Source of the DNA: Mercurialis annua | Taxonomy: Eukaryota > Streptophyta > Magnoliopsida > Malpighiales > Euphorbiaceae | Direction of reading: 5' to 3' | DNA: 64,000 bases | Assembly (NCBI RefSeq): GCF_937616625.2 | Contig: NC_065571.1 | Span: 28,594,201 to 28,658,200 of the forward strand | Shown: positions 1-13,065 of the stretch, in pieces | Numbering within the stretch: the stretch's first letter is position 1 | How the letters are laid out: each line of letters starts with the position of its first letter | The notes under the pieces: generated by a model | The model's database searches: none | The model's input: only the letters and a program-made list of their open reading frames with translations | What the model was told of the DNA's origin: nothing | Translations under genes and position numbers: made by a program

Positions 1-2861
1 AAACGTTACGAAACAAATCCAAACGTTTTACATTTTTAGTGATTTAAGCCAAACCCTTGCAAACTTTACGAAACAAAACCAAGCGTTTCACCTTATTAGC
101 AATTTAAGCAAAACGTTTACAAACGTTACAAAACAAATCCAAGCGTTTCACGTTTTTAGCGATTTATGCTAAACGTTTACAAACGTCACAAAACAAAACC
201 AAACGTTTGAAACGTTACGAAACAAATCCAAACGTTATTTAAGCCAAACCTATACAAACGTTACGAAAAAAAGCCAAGCGTTTCACCTTTTTAGCTAGTT
301 AAGCCAAACGTTTACAAACGTTACGAAACAATTCCAAGCGTTTCTTCTTTTTAGTCATTTAAGCCAAACGTTTACAAAAATTTCGAAACTAATTCAAGCG
401 TTTCACCTTTTTAGCAATTTAAGCCAAACGTTTACAAACGTTACGAAAGAAATCCAATTGTTTCACCTTTTTAGCAATTTAAGCCGAACATTTTTAAACC
501 TTACAAAACAAAACCAAACGTTTCACCTTTTTAGCAATTTAAGGCAAACGTTTACAAACGTTACGTAACAAATCCAAACCTTTCACATTTTTAGCGATTT
601 AAGCCAAACGTTTACAAACGTTACGAAAGAAATACAAGTGTTTCAACTTTTTAGCAATTTAAGCCAAACGTTTACAAATGTTACGAAACAAATCCAAGTG
701 TTTCACCTTTTTAGCAATTTAAACCAAACGTTTAAAACGTTACAAAACAAATCCAAACGTTTCAAATTTTTAGCAATTTAAGCCTGACGCATACAATGTT
801 ACGAAACAAATCTCAACGTTTCACCTTTTTAGCGATGTAAGCCAAACGTTTACAAACGTTACAAAAAAAATTCAAAACGTTTCACCTTTTTAGAGATTTA
901 AGCCGAACAAAGTTAGGAAACAAAACCAACCATTTCACCTTTTTTGCGATTTAAGCTAACGTTTTCAAACGTTACGGAACAAATCCAAACGTTTCACCTT
1001 TTTAGCGATTTAAGCCAAACATTTACAAACGTTAGGAAACAAATCCAAACGTTTCCCCTTTTTAGCGATTCAAGCCAAACATTTACAAACGTTACGAAAC
1101 AAATCCAAACGTTTCACCTTTTTAGCGATTTAAGCTAAACATTTACAAACTTTACGAAACAAATCCAAATGTTTCACCTTTTTAGCGATTTAAGCAAAAC
1201 GTTTACAAACGTTACTAAACAAATCCAAACGTGTCACCTTTATTAGCAATTTAAGCCAAACGTTTACAATGGTTATGAAACAAAACCAAAAGTTTCACCT
1301 TTTTAGCTATTTAAGCCAAACATTTACAAAGGTTACGAAACAAATCCAACCGTGTAAATATTTTAGCAATTTAAGCCAAACGTTTACAAACGGTACGAAA
1401 AAAATCCAAACGTTTCACCTTTTTGGTGATTTAAGTCAAACGACGACAAACATTACGAAACAAATACAAACATTTCACATTTTTAGCGATTTAAGCCGAA
1501 CGTTTACAAATGTTACGAAACAAATCCAAACGTTTACAAATGTACGAAACAAAACAAAAGGTTTAAAACATTAAGAAACCAACCCAAACGTTTCACCTTT
1601 TTAGCAATTTACGCTAAACATTTACAAATGTTACGAAACAAATCCAAACGTTTCACCTTTATAGTGATTTAAGCCGAACGTTTACGAACGTTACAAAAGA
1701 AAACCAAACATTTCACCTATTTAGCAATTTAAGCCAAACGTTTACAAACGTTACGAAACAAATCCAAACGTTTCACCTTTTTAGCGATTGAAGCCAAACG
1801 TTTACAAACATTATGAAACAAATCCAAACGTGTCACCTTTTTAGCGATTTATGCCAAATGTTTACATACATTACAAAACAAATCCAACTGTTTCACCTTT
1901 TTAGTGATTTAAGCTGAACGTTTATAAAAGTTACAAAATAAAATCAAACGCTTCACCTCTTTAGCGATATAATCCAAACGTTTACAAACGTTTCGAAACA
2001 AATCCAAACGTTTCATCTTTTTAGAGACTTAAACCAAACGTTTACAAACGTTGCGAAACAAATACAAGAGTTTCACCTTTTTAGCGATTTAAGCCAAACG
2101 TTTACAAACGTTACGAAACAAATCCAATCGTTTCCCCTTTTTAGCGATTGAAGCCAAACGTTTGGAAACGCTAAGGAACAAATCCAAACGTTTCAGAGAT
2201 TTAAGTCAAACGTTTACGAACATTACGAAACAAATCCAAACGTTTCCCATTTTTTAGCGATATAAGCCAACCGTTTACAATTGAATGTATATGGAATTAG
2301 AATTTAAAAAGGTTAAACATTTGGATTGGTTACGAAACAATGCCAAACGTTTTGCTTAAATCGCTAAAATGGGGAAACGTTTGGATTTGTTTCGTAACCT
2401 TTGAAAACGTTTGGCTTAAATCGCTAATAAGTTTAAATGTTTGGATTTGTTTAGCGATTGAAGCCAAACGTTTACAAATGTTACAAAATAAATCCAAACG
2501 TTTCACCTATTTAGCGAATTAAGCAATAAATTTACAAACGTTATGAAACAAATCCAAATGTTTCGCCTTTTTAGAAATTTAAGCCAAAGGTTTACAAACG
2601 TTACGAAATTTCAAACATTTCACCTTTTTAGAGACTTAAGCCAAACGTTTACAAACGTTACGAAACAAATCCAAACATTTCATCTCTTCAGTGATTTAAG
2701 CCAAACGTTTACAAACGTTAAAAAACAAAATCCAAACATTTCGCCTTTTAGAAATTTAAGAAAAAGGTTTACAAACGTTATGAAACAAATCCAAACGTTT
2801 CCCCTTTTTAGAGATTTAAGCCAAGCCCTTACAAACATTACTAATTCAAACCAAACGTTTA
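1..2861 (+). repeat. HOR-A copy A1
   Basis: First of four near-full copies of a roughly 2,860-bp unit (about 47.7 monomers). Position 1 matches position 2,862 and then 7,353 and 10,213. Diagnostic states are AGCGATGTAAGCC near 831, ACAAACGTTATG near 2,530 and the short seam form TTGAATGTATATGG at 2,281. These are shared with copy A2 and differ from B1 and B2. The left end is set by the window, so the true unit boundary is arbitrary. Confidence 0.9.
2281..2450 (-). repeat. Inverted satellite segment with seam, in A1
   Basis: The forward array is broken by about 30 bp of non-satellite sequence at 2,281-2,310 (TTGAATGTATATGGAATTAG and an A-rich end), then about 140 bp of satellite in reverse orientation (TTTGGATTTGTTTCGTAACC, TTTGGCTTAAATCGCTAA). 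Forward satellite resumes at TTTAGCGATTG, about 2,450. The same segment in reverse complement, seam included, is found near 32,324-32,481. Confidence 0.92.
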
Positions 2862-5700
2862 AAACGTTACGAAACAAATCCAAACGTTTTACATTTTTAG
2901 TGATTTAAGCCAAACCCTTGCAAACTTTACGAAACAAAACCAAGCGTTTCCCCTTATTAGCAATTTAAGCAAAACGTTTACAAACGTTACAAAACAAATC
3001 CAAGCGTTTCACGTTTTTAGCGATTTATGCTAAACGTTTACAAACGTCACAAAACAAAACCAAACGTTTGAAACGTTACGAAACAAATCCAAACGTTATT
3101 TAAGCCAAATCTATACAAACGTTACGAAAAAAAGCCAAGCGTTTCACCTTTTTAGCTAGTTAAGCCAAACGTTACAAACGTTACGAAACAATTCCAAGCG
3201 TTTCTTCTTTTTAGTCATTTAAGCCAACCGTTTACAAAAATTTCGAAACTAATTCAAGCGTTTCACCTTTTTAGCAATTTAAGCCAAACGTTTACAAACG
3301 TTACGAAAGAAATCCAATTGTTTCACCTTTTTAGCAATTTAAGCCGAACATTTTTAAACCTTACAAAACAAAACCAAACGTTTCACCTTTTTAGCAATTT
3401 AAGGCAAACGTTTACAAACGTTACGTAACAAATCCAAACCTTTCACATTTTTAGCGATTTAAGCCAAACGTTTACAAACGTTACGAAAGAAATACAAGTG
3501 TTTCAACTTTTTAGCAATTTAAGCCAAACGTTTACAAACGTTACGAAACAAATCCAAGTGTTTCACCTTTTTAGCAATTTAAACCAAACGTTTAAAACGT
3601 TACAAAACAAATCCAAACGTTTCAAATTTTTAGCAATTTAAGCCTGACGCATACAATGTTACGAAACAAATCTCAACGTTTCACCTTTTTAGCGATATAA
3701 GCCAAACGTTTACAAACGTTACAAAAAAAATTCAAAACGTTTCACCTTTTTAGAGATTTAAGCCGAACAAAGTTAGGAAACAAAACCAACCATTTCACCT
3801 TTTTTGCGATTTAAGCTAACGTTTTCAAACGTTACGGAACAAATCCAAACGTTTCACCTTTTTAGCGATTTAAGCCAAACATTTACAAACGTTAGGAAAC
3901 AAATCCAAACGTTTCCCCTTTTTAGCGATTCAAGCCAAACATTTACAAACGTTACGAAACAAATCCAAACGTTTCACCTTTTTAGCGATTTAAGCTAAAC
4001 ATTTACAAACGTTACGAAACAAATCCAAATGTTTCACCTTTTTAGCGATTTAAGCAAAACGTTTACAAACGTTACTAAACAAATCCAAACGTGTCACCTT
4101 TATTAGCAATTTAAGCCAAACGTTTACAATGGTTATGAAACAAAACCAAAAGTTTCACCTTTTTAGCTATTTAAGTCAAACATTTACAAAGGTTACGAAA
4201 CAAATCCAACCGTGTAAATATTTTAGCAATTTAAGCCAAACGTTTACAAACGGTACGAAAAAAATCCAAACGTTTCACTTTTTTGGTGATTTAAGTCAAA
4301 AGACGACAAACGTTACGAAACAAATACAAACATTTCACATTTTTAGCGATTTAAGCCGAACGTTTACAAATGTTACGAAACAAATCCAAATGTTTACAAA
4401 TGTACGAAACAAAACAAAAGGTTTAAAACGTTAAGAAACCAACCCAAACGTTTCACCTTTTTAGCAATTTACGCTAAACATTTACAAATGTTACGAAACA
4501 AATCCAAACGTGTCACCTTTATAGTGATTTAAGCCGAACGTTTACGAACGTTACAACAGAAAACCAAACATTTCACCTATTTAGCAATTTATGCCAAACG
4601 TTTACAAACGTTACGAAACAAATCCAAACGTTTCCCCTTTTTAGCGATTGAAGCTAAACGTTTACAAACATTATGAAACAAATCCAAACGTGTCACCATT
4701 TTAGCGATTTATGCCAAATGTTTACATACATTACAAAATAAATCCAACTGGTTCACCTTTTTAGTGATTTAAGCTGAACGTTTATAAAAGTTACAAAATA
4801 AAATCAAACGCTTCACCTCTTTAGCGATATAATCCAAACGTTTACAAACGTTTCGAAACAAATCCAAACGTTTCATCTTTTTAGAGACTTAAACCAAACG
4901 TTTACAAACGTTGCGAAACAAATACAAGAGTTTCACCTTTTTAGCGATTTAAGCCAAACGTTTACAAACGTTACGAAACAAATCCAATCGTTTCCCCTTT
5001 TTAGCGATTGAAGCCAAACGTTTGGAAACGCTAAGGAACAAATCCAAACGTTTCAGAGATTTAAGTCAAACGTTTACGAACATTACGAAACAAATCCAAA
5101 CGTTTCCCATTTTTTAGCGATATAAGCCAACCGTTTACAATTGAATAGTATATGGAATTAGAATTTAAAAAGGTTAAACATTTGGATTGGTTACGAAACA
5201 ATGCCAAACGTTTTGCTTAAATCGCTAAAATGGGGAAACGTTTGGATTTGTTTCGTAACCTTTGAAAACGTTTGGCTTAAATCGCTAATAAGTTTAAATA
5301 TTTGGATTTGTTTAGCGATTGAAGCCAAACGTTTAGAAATGTTACAAAATAAATCCAAACGTTTCACCTATTTAGCGAATTAAGCAATAAATTTACAAAG
5401 GTTATGAAACAAATCCAAATGCTTCACATTTTTAGCAATTTGAGTCAAATGTTTACAAACGATGCGAAAAAAAATCCAAGCGTTTCACCTTTTTAGCAAT
5501 TTAAGACAAAAGTTTACAAACGCTACGAAACAAATCCAAGCTTTTAACCTTTTTAGAAATTTAAGCCAAACGTTTACAAATGTTACGAAACAAATCCAAA
5601 CGTTTCCCTTTTTTAGCGTTATAAGCCAAACAATTACAAACATTACGAAAAAAATCCAAATGTTTCACCTTTTTAGCGATTTAAGCCAAACGTTTACAAA
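2862..5700 (+). repeat. HOR-A copy B1, with variant tail
   Basis: Aligns with A1 to about 5,390, then changes to a different tail (about 5,400-5,700) whose best match is the tail of B2 at about 12,755-13,060. B-type states are AGCGATATAAGCC near 3,693, the longer seam TTGAATAGTATATGG at 5,141 and ACAAAGGTTATG near 5,396. Private changes such as TCAAAAGACGAC near 4,303 and CCAACTGGTTCACC near 4,746 are shared only with the partial copy that follows. Confidence 0.88.
5141..5311 (-). repeat. Inverted satellite segment with seam, in B1
   Basis: B-type copy of the 170-bp inverted segment. Its seam reads TTGAATAGTATATGG, one base longer than the A-type. Confidence 0.92.
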
Positions 5701-7352
5701 CGTTACTAAACAAATCCAAACGTGTCACCTTTATTAGCAATTTAAAGCAAACGTTTACAATGGTTATGAAACAAAACCAAAAGTTTCACCTTTTTAGCTA
5801 TTTAAGTCAAACATTTACAAAGGTTACGAAACAAATCCAACCGTGTAAATATTTTAGCAATTTAAGCCAAACGTTTACAAACGGTACGAAAAAAATCCAA
5901 ACGTTTCACTTTTTTGGTGATTTAAGTCAAAAGACGACAAACGTTACGAAACAAATACAAACATTTCACATTTTTAGCGATTTAAGCCGAACGTTTACAA
6001 ATGTTACGAAACAAATCCAAATGTTTACAAATGTACGAAACAAAACAAAAGGTTTAAAACGTTAAGAAACCAACCCAAACGTTTCACCTTTTTAGCAATT
6101 TACGCTAAACATTTACAAATGTTACGAAACAAATCCAAACGTGTCACCTTTATAGTGATTTAAGCCGAACGTTTACGAACGTTACAACAGAAAACCAAAC
6201 ATTTCACCTATTTAGCAATTTATGCCAAACGTTTACAAACGTTACGAAACAAATCCAAACGTTTCCCCTTTTTAGCGATTGAAGCCAAACGTTTACAAAC
6301 ATTATGAAACAAATCCAAACGTGTCACCATTTTAGCGATTTATGCCAAATGTTTACATACATTACAAAACAAATCCAACTGGTTCACCTTTTTAGTGATT
6401 TAAGCTGAACGTTTATAAAAGTTACAAAATAAAATCAAACGCTTCACCTCTTTAGCGATATAATCCAAACGTTTACAAACGTTTCGAAACAAATCCAAAC
6501 ATTTCATCTTTTTAGAGACTTAAACCAAACGTTTACAAACGTTGCGAAACAAATACAAGAGTTTCACCTTTTTAGCGATTTAAGCCAAACGTTTACAAAC
6601 GTTACGAAACAAATCCAATCGTTTCCCCTTTTTAGCGATTGAAGCCAAACGTTTGGAAACGCTAAGGAACAAATCCAAACGTTTCAGAGATTTAAGTCAA
6701 ACGTTTACGAACATTACGAAACAAATCCAAACGTTTCCCATTTTTTAGCGATATAAGCCAACCGTTTACAATTGAATGTATATGGAATTAGAATTTAAAA
6801 AGGTTAAACATTTGGATTGGTTACGAAACAATGCCAAACGTTTTGCTTAAATCGCTAAAATGGGGAAACGTTTGGATTTGTTTCGTAACCTTTGAAAACG
6901 TTTGGCTTAAATCGCTAATAAGTTTAAATGTTTGGATTTGTTTAGCGATTGAAGCCAAACGTTTAGAAATGTTACAAAATAAATCCAAACGTTTCACCTA
7001 TTTAGCGAATTAAGCAATAAATTTACAAACGTTATGAAACAAATCCAAATGTTTCGCCTTTTTAGAAATTTAAGCCAAAGGTTTACAAACGTTACGAAAT
7101 TTCAAACATTTCACCTTTTTAGAGACTTAAGCCAAACGTTTACAAACGTTACGAAACAAATCCAAACATTTCATCTCTTCAGTGATTTAAGCCAAACGTT
7201 TACAAACGTTAAAAAACAAAATCCAAACATTTCGCCTTTTAGAAATTTAAGAAAAAGGTTTACAAACGTTATGAAACAAATCCAAACGTTTCCCCTTTTT
7301 AGAGATTTAAGCCAAGCCCTTACAAACATTACTAATTCAAACCAAACGTTTA
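5701..7352 (+). repeat. HOR-A partial mosaic copy (about 1.63 kb)
   Basis: A truncated copy that begins inside the unit. Position 5,712 matches 4,081, an offset of 1,631 bp. The left part carries B1-private states (TCAAAAGACGAC near 5,934; CCAACTGGTTCACC near 6,377), but the seam at 6,772 and everything after it are A-type (TTGAATGTATATGG; ACAAACGTTATG near 7,025). It is therefore a recombinant of B-like left and A-like right halves, with the switch between about 6,400 and 6,770. Unequal exchange or gene conversion would both produce this. Confidence 0.85.
6772..6941 (-). repeat. Inverted satellite segment with seam, in the mosaic copy
   Basis: Short A-type seam (TTGAATGTATATGG), although the sequence upstream of about 6,400 is B1-like. 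This brackets the recombination point of the mosaic copy. Confidence 0.92.
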
Positions 7353-10212
7353 AAACGTTACGAAACAAATCCAAACGTTTTACATTTTTAGTGATTTAAG
7401 CCAAACCCTTGCAAACTTTACGAAACAAAACCAAGCGTTTCACCTTATTAGCAATTTAAGCAAAACGTTTACAAACGTTACAAAACAAATCCAAGCGTTT
7501 CACGTTTTTAGCGATTTATGCTAAACGTTTACAAACGTCACAAAACAAAACCAAACGTTTGAAACGTTACGAAACAAATCCAAACGTTATTTAAGCCAAA
7601 CCTATACAAACGTTACGAAAAAAAGCCAAGCGTTTCACCTTTTTAGCTAGTTAAGCCAAACGTTTACAAACGTTACGAAACAATTCCAAGCGTTTCTTCT
7701 TTTTAGTCATTTAAGCCAAACGTTTACAAAAATTTCGAAACTAATTCAAGCGTTTCACCTTTTTAGCAATTTAAGCCAAACGTTTACAAACGTTACGAAA
7801 GAAATCCAATTGTTTCACCTTTTTAGCAATTTAAGCCGAACATTTTTAAACCTTACAAAACAAAACCAAACGTTTCACCTTTTTAGCAATTTAAGGCAAA
7901 CGTTTACAAACGTTACGTAACAAATCCAAACCTTTCACATTTTTAGCGATTTAAGCCAAACGTTTACAAACGTTACGAAAGAAATACAAGTGTTTCAACT
8001 TTTTAGCAATTTAAGCCAAACGTTTACAAATGTTACGAAACAAATCCAAGTGTTTCACCTTTTTAGCAATTTAAACCAAACGTTTAAAACGTTACAAAAC
8101 AAATCCAAACGTTTCAAATTTTTAGCAATTTAAGCCTGACGCATACAATGTTACGAAACAAATCTCAACGTTTCACCTTTTTAGCGATGTAAGCCAAACG
8201 TTTACAAACGTTACAAAAAAAATTCAAAACGTTTCACCTTTTTAGAGATTTAAGCCGAACAAAGTTAGGAAACAAAACCAACCATTTCACCTTTTTTGCG
8301 ATTTAAGCTAACGTTTTCAAACGTTACGGAACAAATCCAAACGTTTCACCTTTTTAGTGATTTAAGCCAAACATTTACAAACGTTAGGAAACAAATCCAA
8401 ACGTTTCCCCTTTTTAGCGATTCAAGCCAAACATTTACAAACGTTACGAAACAAATCCAAACGTTTCACCTTTTTAGCGATTTAAGCTAAACATTTACAA
8501 ACGTTACGAAACAAATCCAAATGTTTCACCTTTTTAGCGATTTAAGCAAAACGTTTACAAACGTTACTAAACAAATCCAAACGTGTCACCTTTATTAGCA
8601 ATTTAAGCCAAACGTTTACAATGGTTATGAAACAAAACCAAAAGTTTCACCTTTTTAGCTATTTAAGTCAAACATTTACAAAGGTTACGAAACAAATCCA
8701 ACCGTGTAAATATTTTAGCAATTTAAGCCAAACGTTTACAAACGGTACGAAAAAAATCCAAACGTTTCACCTTTTTGGTGATTTAAGTCAAACGACGACA
8801 AACGTTACGAAACAAATACAAACATTTCACATTTTTAGCGATTTAAGCCGAACGTTTACAAGTGTTACGAAACAAATCCAAATGTTTAAAATGTACGAAA
8901 CAAAACAAAAGGTTTAAAACGTTAAGAAACCAACCCAAACGTTTCACCTTTTTAGCAATTTACGCTAAACATTTACAAATGTTACAAAACAAATCCAAAC
9001 GTTTCACCTTTATAGTGATTTAAGCCGAACGTTTACGAACGTTACAAAAGAAAACCAAACATTTCACCTATTTAGCAATTTAAGCCAAACGTTTACAAAC
9101 GTTACGAAACAAATCCAAACGTTTCCCCTTTTTAGCGATTGAAGCCAAACGTTTACAAACATTATGAAACAAATCCAAACGTGTCACCTTTTTAGCGATT
9201 TATGCCAAATGTTTACATACATTACAAAACAAATCCAACTGTTTCACCTTTTTAGTGATTTAAGCTGAACGTTTATAAAAGTTACAAAATAAAATCAAAC
9301 GCTTCACCTCTTTAGCGATATAATCCAAACGTTTACAAACGTTTCGAAACAAATCCAAACGTTTCATCTTTTTAGAGACTTAAACCAAACGTTTACAAAC
9401 GTTGCGAAACAAATACAAGAGTTTCACCTTTTTAGCGATTTAAGCCAAACGTTTTCAAACGTTACGAAACAAATCCAATCGTTTCCCCTTTTTAGCGATT
9501 GAAGCCAAACGTTTGGAAACGCTAAGGAACAAATCCAAACGTTTCAGAGATTTAAGTCAAACGTTTACGAACATTACGAAACAAATCCAAACGTTTCCCA
9601 TTTTTTAGCGATATAAGCCAACCGTTTACAATTGAATGTATATGGAATTAGAATTTAAAAAGGTTAAACATTTGGATTGGTTACGAAACAATGCCAAACG
9701 TTTTGCTTAAATCGCTAAAATGGGGAAACGTTTGGATTTGTTTCGTAACCTTTGAAAACGTTTGGCTTAAATCGCTAATAAGTTTAAATGTTTGGATTTG
9801 TTTAGCGATTGAAGCCAAACGTTTAGAAATGTTACAAAATAAATCCAAACGTTTCACCTATTTAGCGAATTAAGCAATAAATTTACAAACGTTATGAAAC
9901 AAATCCAAATGTTTCGCCTTTTTAGAAATTTAAGCCAAAGGTTTACAAACGTTACGAAATTTCAAACATTTCACCTTTTTAGAGACTTAAGCCAAACGTT
10001 TACAAACGTTACGAAACAAATCCAAACATTTCATCTCTTCAGTGATTTAAGCCAAACGTTTACAAACGTTAAAAAACAAAATCCAAACATTTCGCCTTTT
10101 AGAAATTTAAGAAAAAGGTTTACAAACGTTATGAAACAAATCCAAACGTTTCCCCTTTTTAGAGATTTAAGCCAAGCCCTTACAAACATTACTAATTCAA
10201 ACCAAACGTTTA
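7353..10212 (+). repeat. HOR-A copy A2
   Basis: Full unit of 2,860 bp, almost identical to A1. It shares the A-type states AGCGATGTAAGCC near 8,183, TTGAATGTATATGG at 9,633 and ACAAACGTTATG near 9,885. A private short deletion near 8,885-8,895 turns TTTACAAATG into TTTAAAATG. Confidence 0.9.
9632..9801 (-). repeat. Inverted satellite segment with seam, in A2
   Basis: A-type copy of the inverted segment, 7,351 bp downstream of the A1 copy and essentially identical to it. Confidence 0.92.
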
Positions 10213-13065
10213 AAACGTTACGAAACAAATCCAAACGTTTTACATTTTTAGTGATTTAAGCCAAACCCTTGCAAACTTTACGAAACAAAACCAAGCGTTT
10301 CACCTTATTAGCAATTTAAGCAAAACGTTTACAAACGTTACAAAACAAATCCAAGCGTTTCACGTTTTTAGCGATTTATGCTAAACGTTTACAAACGTCA
10401 CAAAACAAAACCAAACGTTTGAAACGTTACGAAACAAATCCAAACGTTATTTAAGCCAAACCTATACAAACGTTACGAAAAAAAGCCAAGCGTTTCACCT
10501 TTTTAGCTAGTTAAGCCAAACGTTTACAAACGTTACGAAACAATTCCAAGCGTTTCTTCTTTTTAGTCATTTAAGCCAAACGTTTACAAAAATTTCGAAA
10601 CTAATTCAAGCGTTTCACCTTTTTAGCAATTTAAGCCAAACGTTTACAAACGTTACGAAAGAAATCCAATTGTTTCACCTTTTTAGCAATTTAAGCCGAA
10701 CATTTTTAAACCTTACAAAACAAAACCAAACGTTTCACCTTTTTAGCAATTTAAGGCAAACGTTTACAAACGTTACGTAACAAATCCAAACCTTTCACAT
10801 TTTTAGCGATTTAAGCCAAACGTTTACAAACGTTACGAAAGAAATACAAGTGTTTCAACTTTTTAGCAATTTAAGCCAAACGTTTACAAATGTTACGAAA
10901 CAAATCCAAGTGTTTCACCTTTTTAGCAATTTAAACCAAACGTTTAAAACGTTACAAAACAAATCCAAACGTTTCAAATTTTTAGCAATTTAAGCCTGAC
11001 GCTTACAATGTTACGAAACAAATCTCAACGTTTCACCTTTTTAGCGATATAAGCCAAACGTTTACAAACGTTACAAAAAAAATTCAAAACGTTTCACCTT
11101 TTTAGAGATTTAAGCCGAACAAAGTTAGGAAACAAAACCAACCATTTCACCTTTTTTGCGATTTAAGCTAACGTTTTCAAACGTTACGGAACAAATCCAA
11201 ACGTTTCACCTTTTTAGTGATTTAAGCCAAACATTTACAAACGTTAGGAAACAAATCCAAACGTTTCCCCTTTTTAGCGATTCAAGCCAAACATTTACAA
11301 ACGTTACGAAACAAATCCAAACGTTTCACCTTTTTAGCGATTTAAGCTAAACATTTACAAACGTTACGAAACAAATCCAAATGTTTCACCTTTTTAGCGA
11401 TTTAAGCAAAACGTTTACAAACGTTACTAAACAAATCCAAACGTGTCACCTTTATTAGCAATTTAAGCCAAACGTTTACAATGGTTATGAAACAAAACCA
11501 AAAGTTTCACCTTTTTAGCTATTTAAGTCAAACATTTACAAAGGTTACGAAACAAATCCAACCGTGTAAATATTTTAGCAATTTAAGCCAAACGTTTACA
11601 AACGGTACGAAAAAAATCCAAACGTTTCACCTTTTTGGTGATTTAAGTCAAACGACGACAAACGTTACGAAACAAATACAAACATTTCACATTTTTAGCG
11701 ATTTAAGCCGAACGTTTACAAATGTTACGAAACAAATCCAAACGTTTACAAATGTACGAAACAAAACAAAAGGTTTAAAACATTAAGAAACCAACCCAAA
11801 CGTTTCACCTTTTTAGCAATTTACGCTAAACATTTACAAATGTTACGAAACAAATCCAAACGTTTCCCCTTTATAGTGATTTAAGCCGAACGTTTACGAA
11901 CGTTACAAAAGAAAACCAAACATTTCACCTATTTAGCAATTTATGCCAAACGTTTACAAACGTTACGAAACAAATCCAAACGTTTCCCCTTTTTAGCAAT
12001 TAAAGCCAAACGTTTACAAACGTTACGAAACAAATCCAAACGTTTCACCTTTTTAGCGATTTATGCCAAATGTTTACATACATTACAAAACAAATCCAAC
12101 TGTTTCACCTTTTTAGTGATTTAAGCTGAACGTTTATAAAAGTTACAAAATAAAATCAAACGCTTCACCTCTTTAGCGATATAATCCAAACGTTTACAAA
12201 CGTTTCGAAACAAATCCAAACGTTTCATCTTTTTAGAGACTTAAACCAAACGTTTACAAACGTTGCGAAACAAATACAAGAGTTTCACCTTTTTAGCGAT
12301 TTAAGCCAAACGTTTACAAACGTTACGAAACAAATCCAATCGTTTCCCCTTTTTAGCGATTGAAGCCAAACGTTTGGAAACGCTAAGGAACAAATCCAAA
12401 CGTTTCAGAGATTTAAGTCAAACGTTTACAAACATTACGAAACAAATCCAAACGTTTCCCATTTTTTAGCGATATAAGCCAACCGTTTACAATTGAATAG
12501 TATATGGAATTAGAATTTAAAAAGGTTAAACATTTGGATTGGTTACGAAACAATGCCAAACGTTTTGCTTAAATCGCTAAAATGGGGAAACGTTTGGATT
12601 TGTTTCGTAACCTTTGAAAACGTTTGGCTTAAATCGCTAATAAGTTTAAATGTTTGGATTTGTTTAGCGATTGAAGCCAAACGTTTAGAAATGTTACAAA
12701 ATAAATCCAAACGTTTCACCTATTTAGCGAATTAAGCAATAAATTTACAAAGGTTATGAAACAAATCCAAATGTTTCGCCTTTTTAGAAATTTAAGCCAA
12801 AGGTTTACAAACGTTACGAAAAAAAATCCAAGCGTTTCACCTTTTTAGCAATTTAAGACAAAAGTTTACAAACGCTACGAAACAAATCCAAGCTTTTAAC
12901 CTTTTTAGAAATTTAAGCCAAACGTTTACAAATGTTACGAAACAAATCCAAACGTTTCCCTTTTTTAGCGATATAAGCCAAACAATTACAAACGTTACGA
13001 AAAAAATCCAAATGTTTCACCTTTTTAGCGATTTAAGCCAAACGTTTACAAAAGTTACGAAACAA
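10213..13065 (+). repeat. HOR-A copy B2, ends at orientation switch
   Basis: About 2,853 bp. It shares the B-type states AGCGATATAAGCC near 11,043, TTGAATAGTATATGG at 12,493 and ACAAAGGTTATG near 12,745. From about 12,755 it has the variant tail also found in B1. The tail stops at 13,065, where the satellite flips to reverse, so B2 is the right-hand edge of HOR-A. Confidence 0.88.
12492..12662 (-). repeat. Inverted satellite segment with seam, in B2
   Basis: B-type copy with the longer seam (TTGAATAGTATATGG). It lies about 400 bp before the large orientation switch at 13,065. Confidence 0.92.

Larger units (their letters stand above)
1..13065 (+). repeat. 60-bp satellite array, forward, organised as HOR-A
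   Basis: Head-to-tail copies of a 60-bp monomer. Counting from the AAAC that follows GATTTAAGCC, landmarks are the dyad AACGTTTACAAACGTT at 2-17, AAACAAATCC at 21-30, AAACGTTTCACC at 31-42 and TTTTTAGCGATTTAAGCC at 43-60. The consensus is about 35% GC. Single monomers vary, many of them at CpG (ACG to ATG or ACA), but long stretches repeat almost exactly every 2,860 bp or so, which defines a higher-order repeat. No gene is visible. The block continues off the left edge and ends where the monomer flips orientation at 13,065/13,066. Confidence 0.97.
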
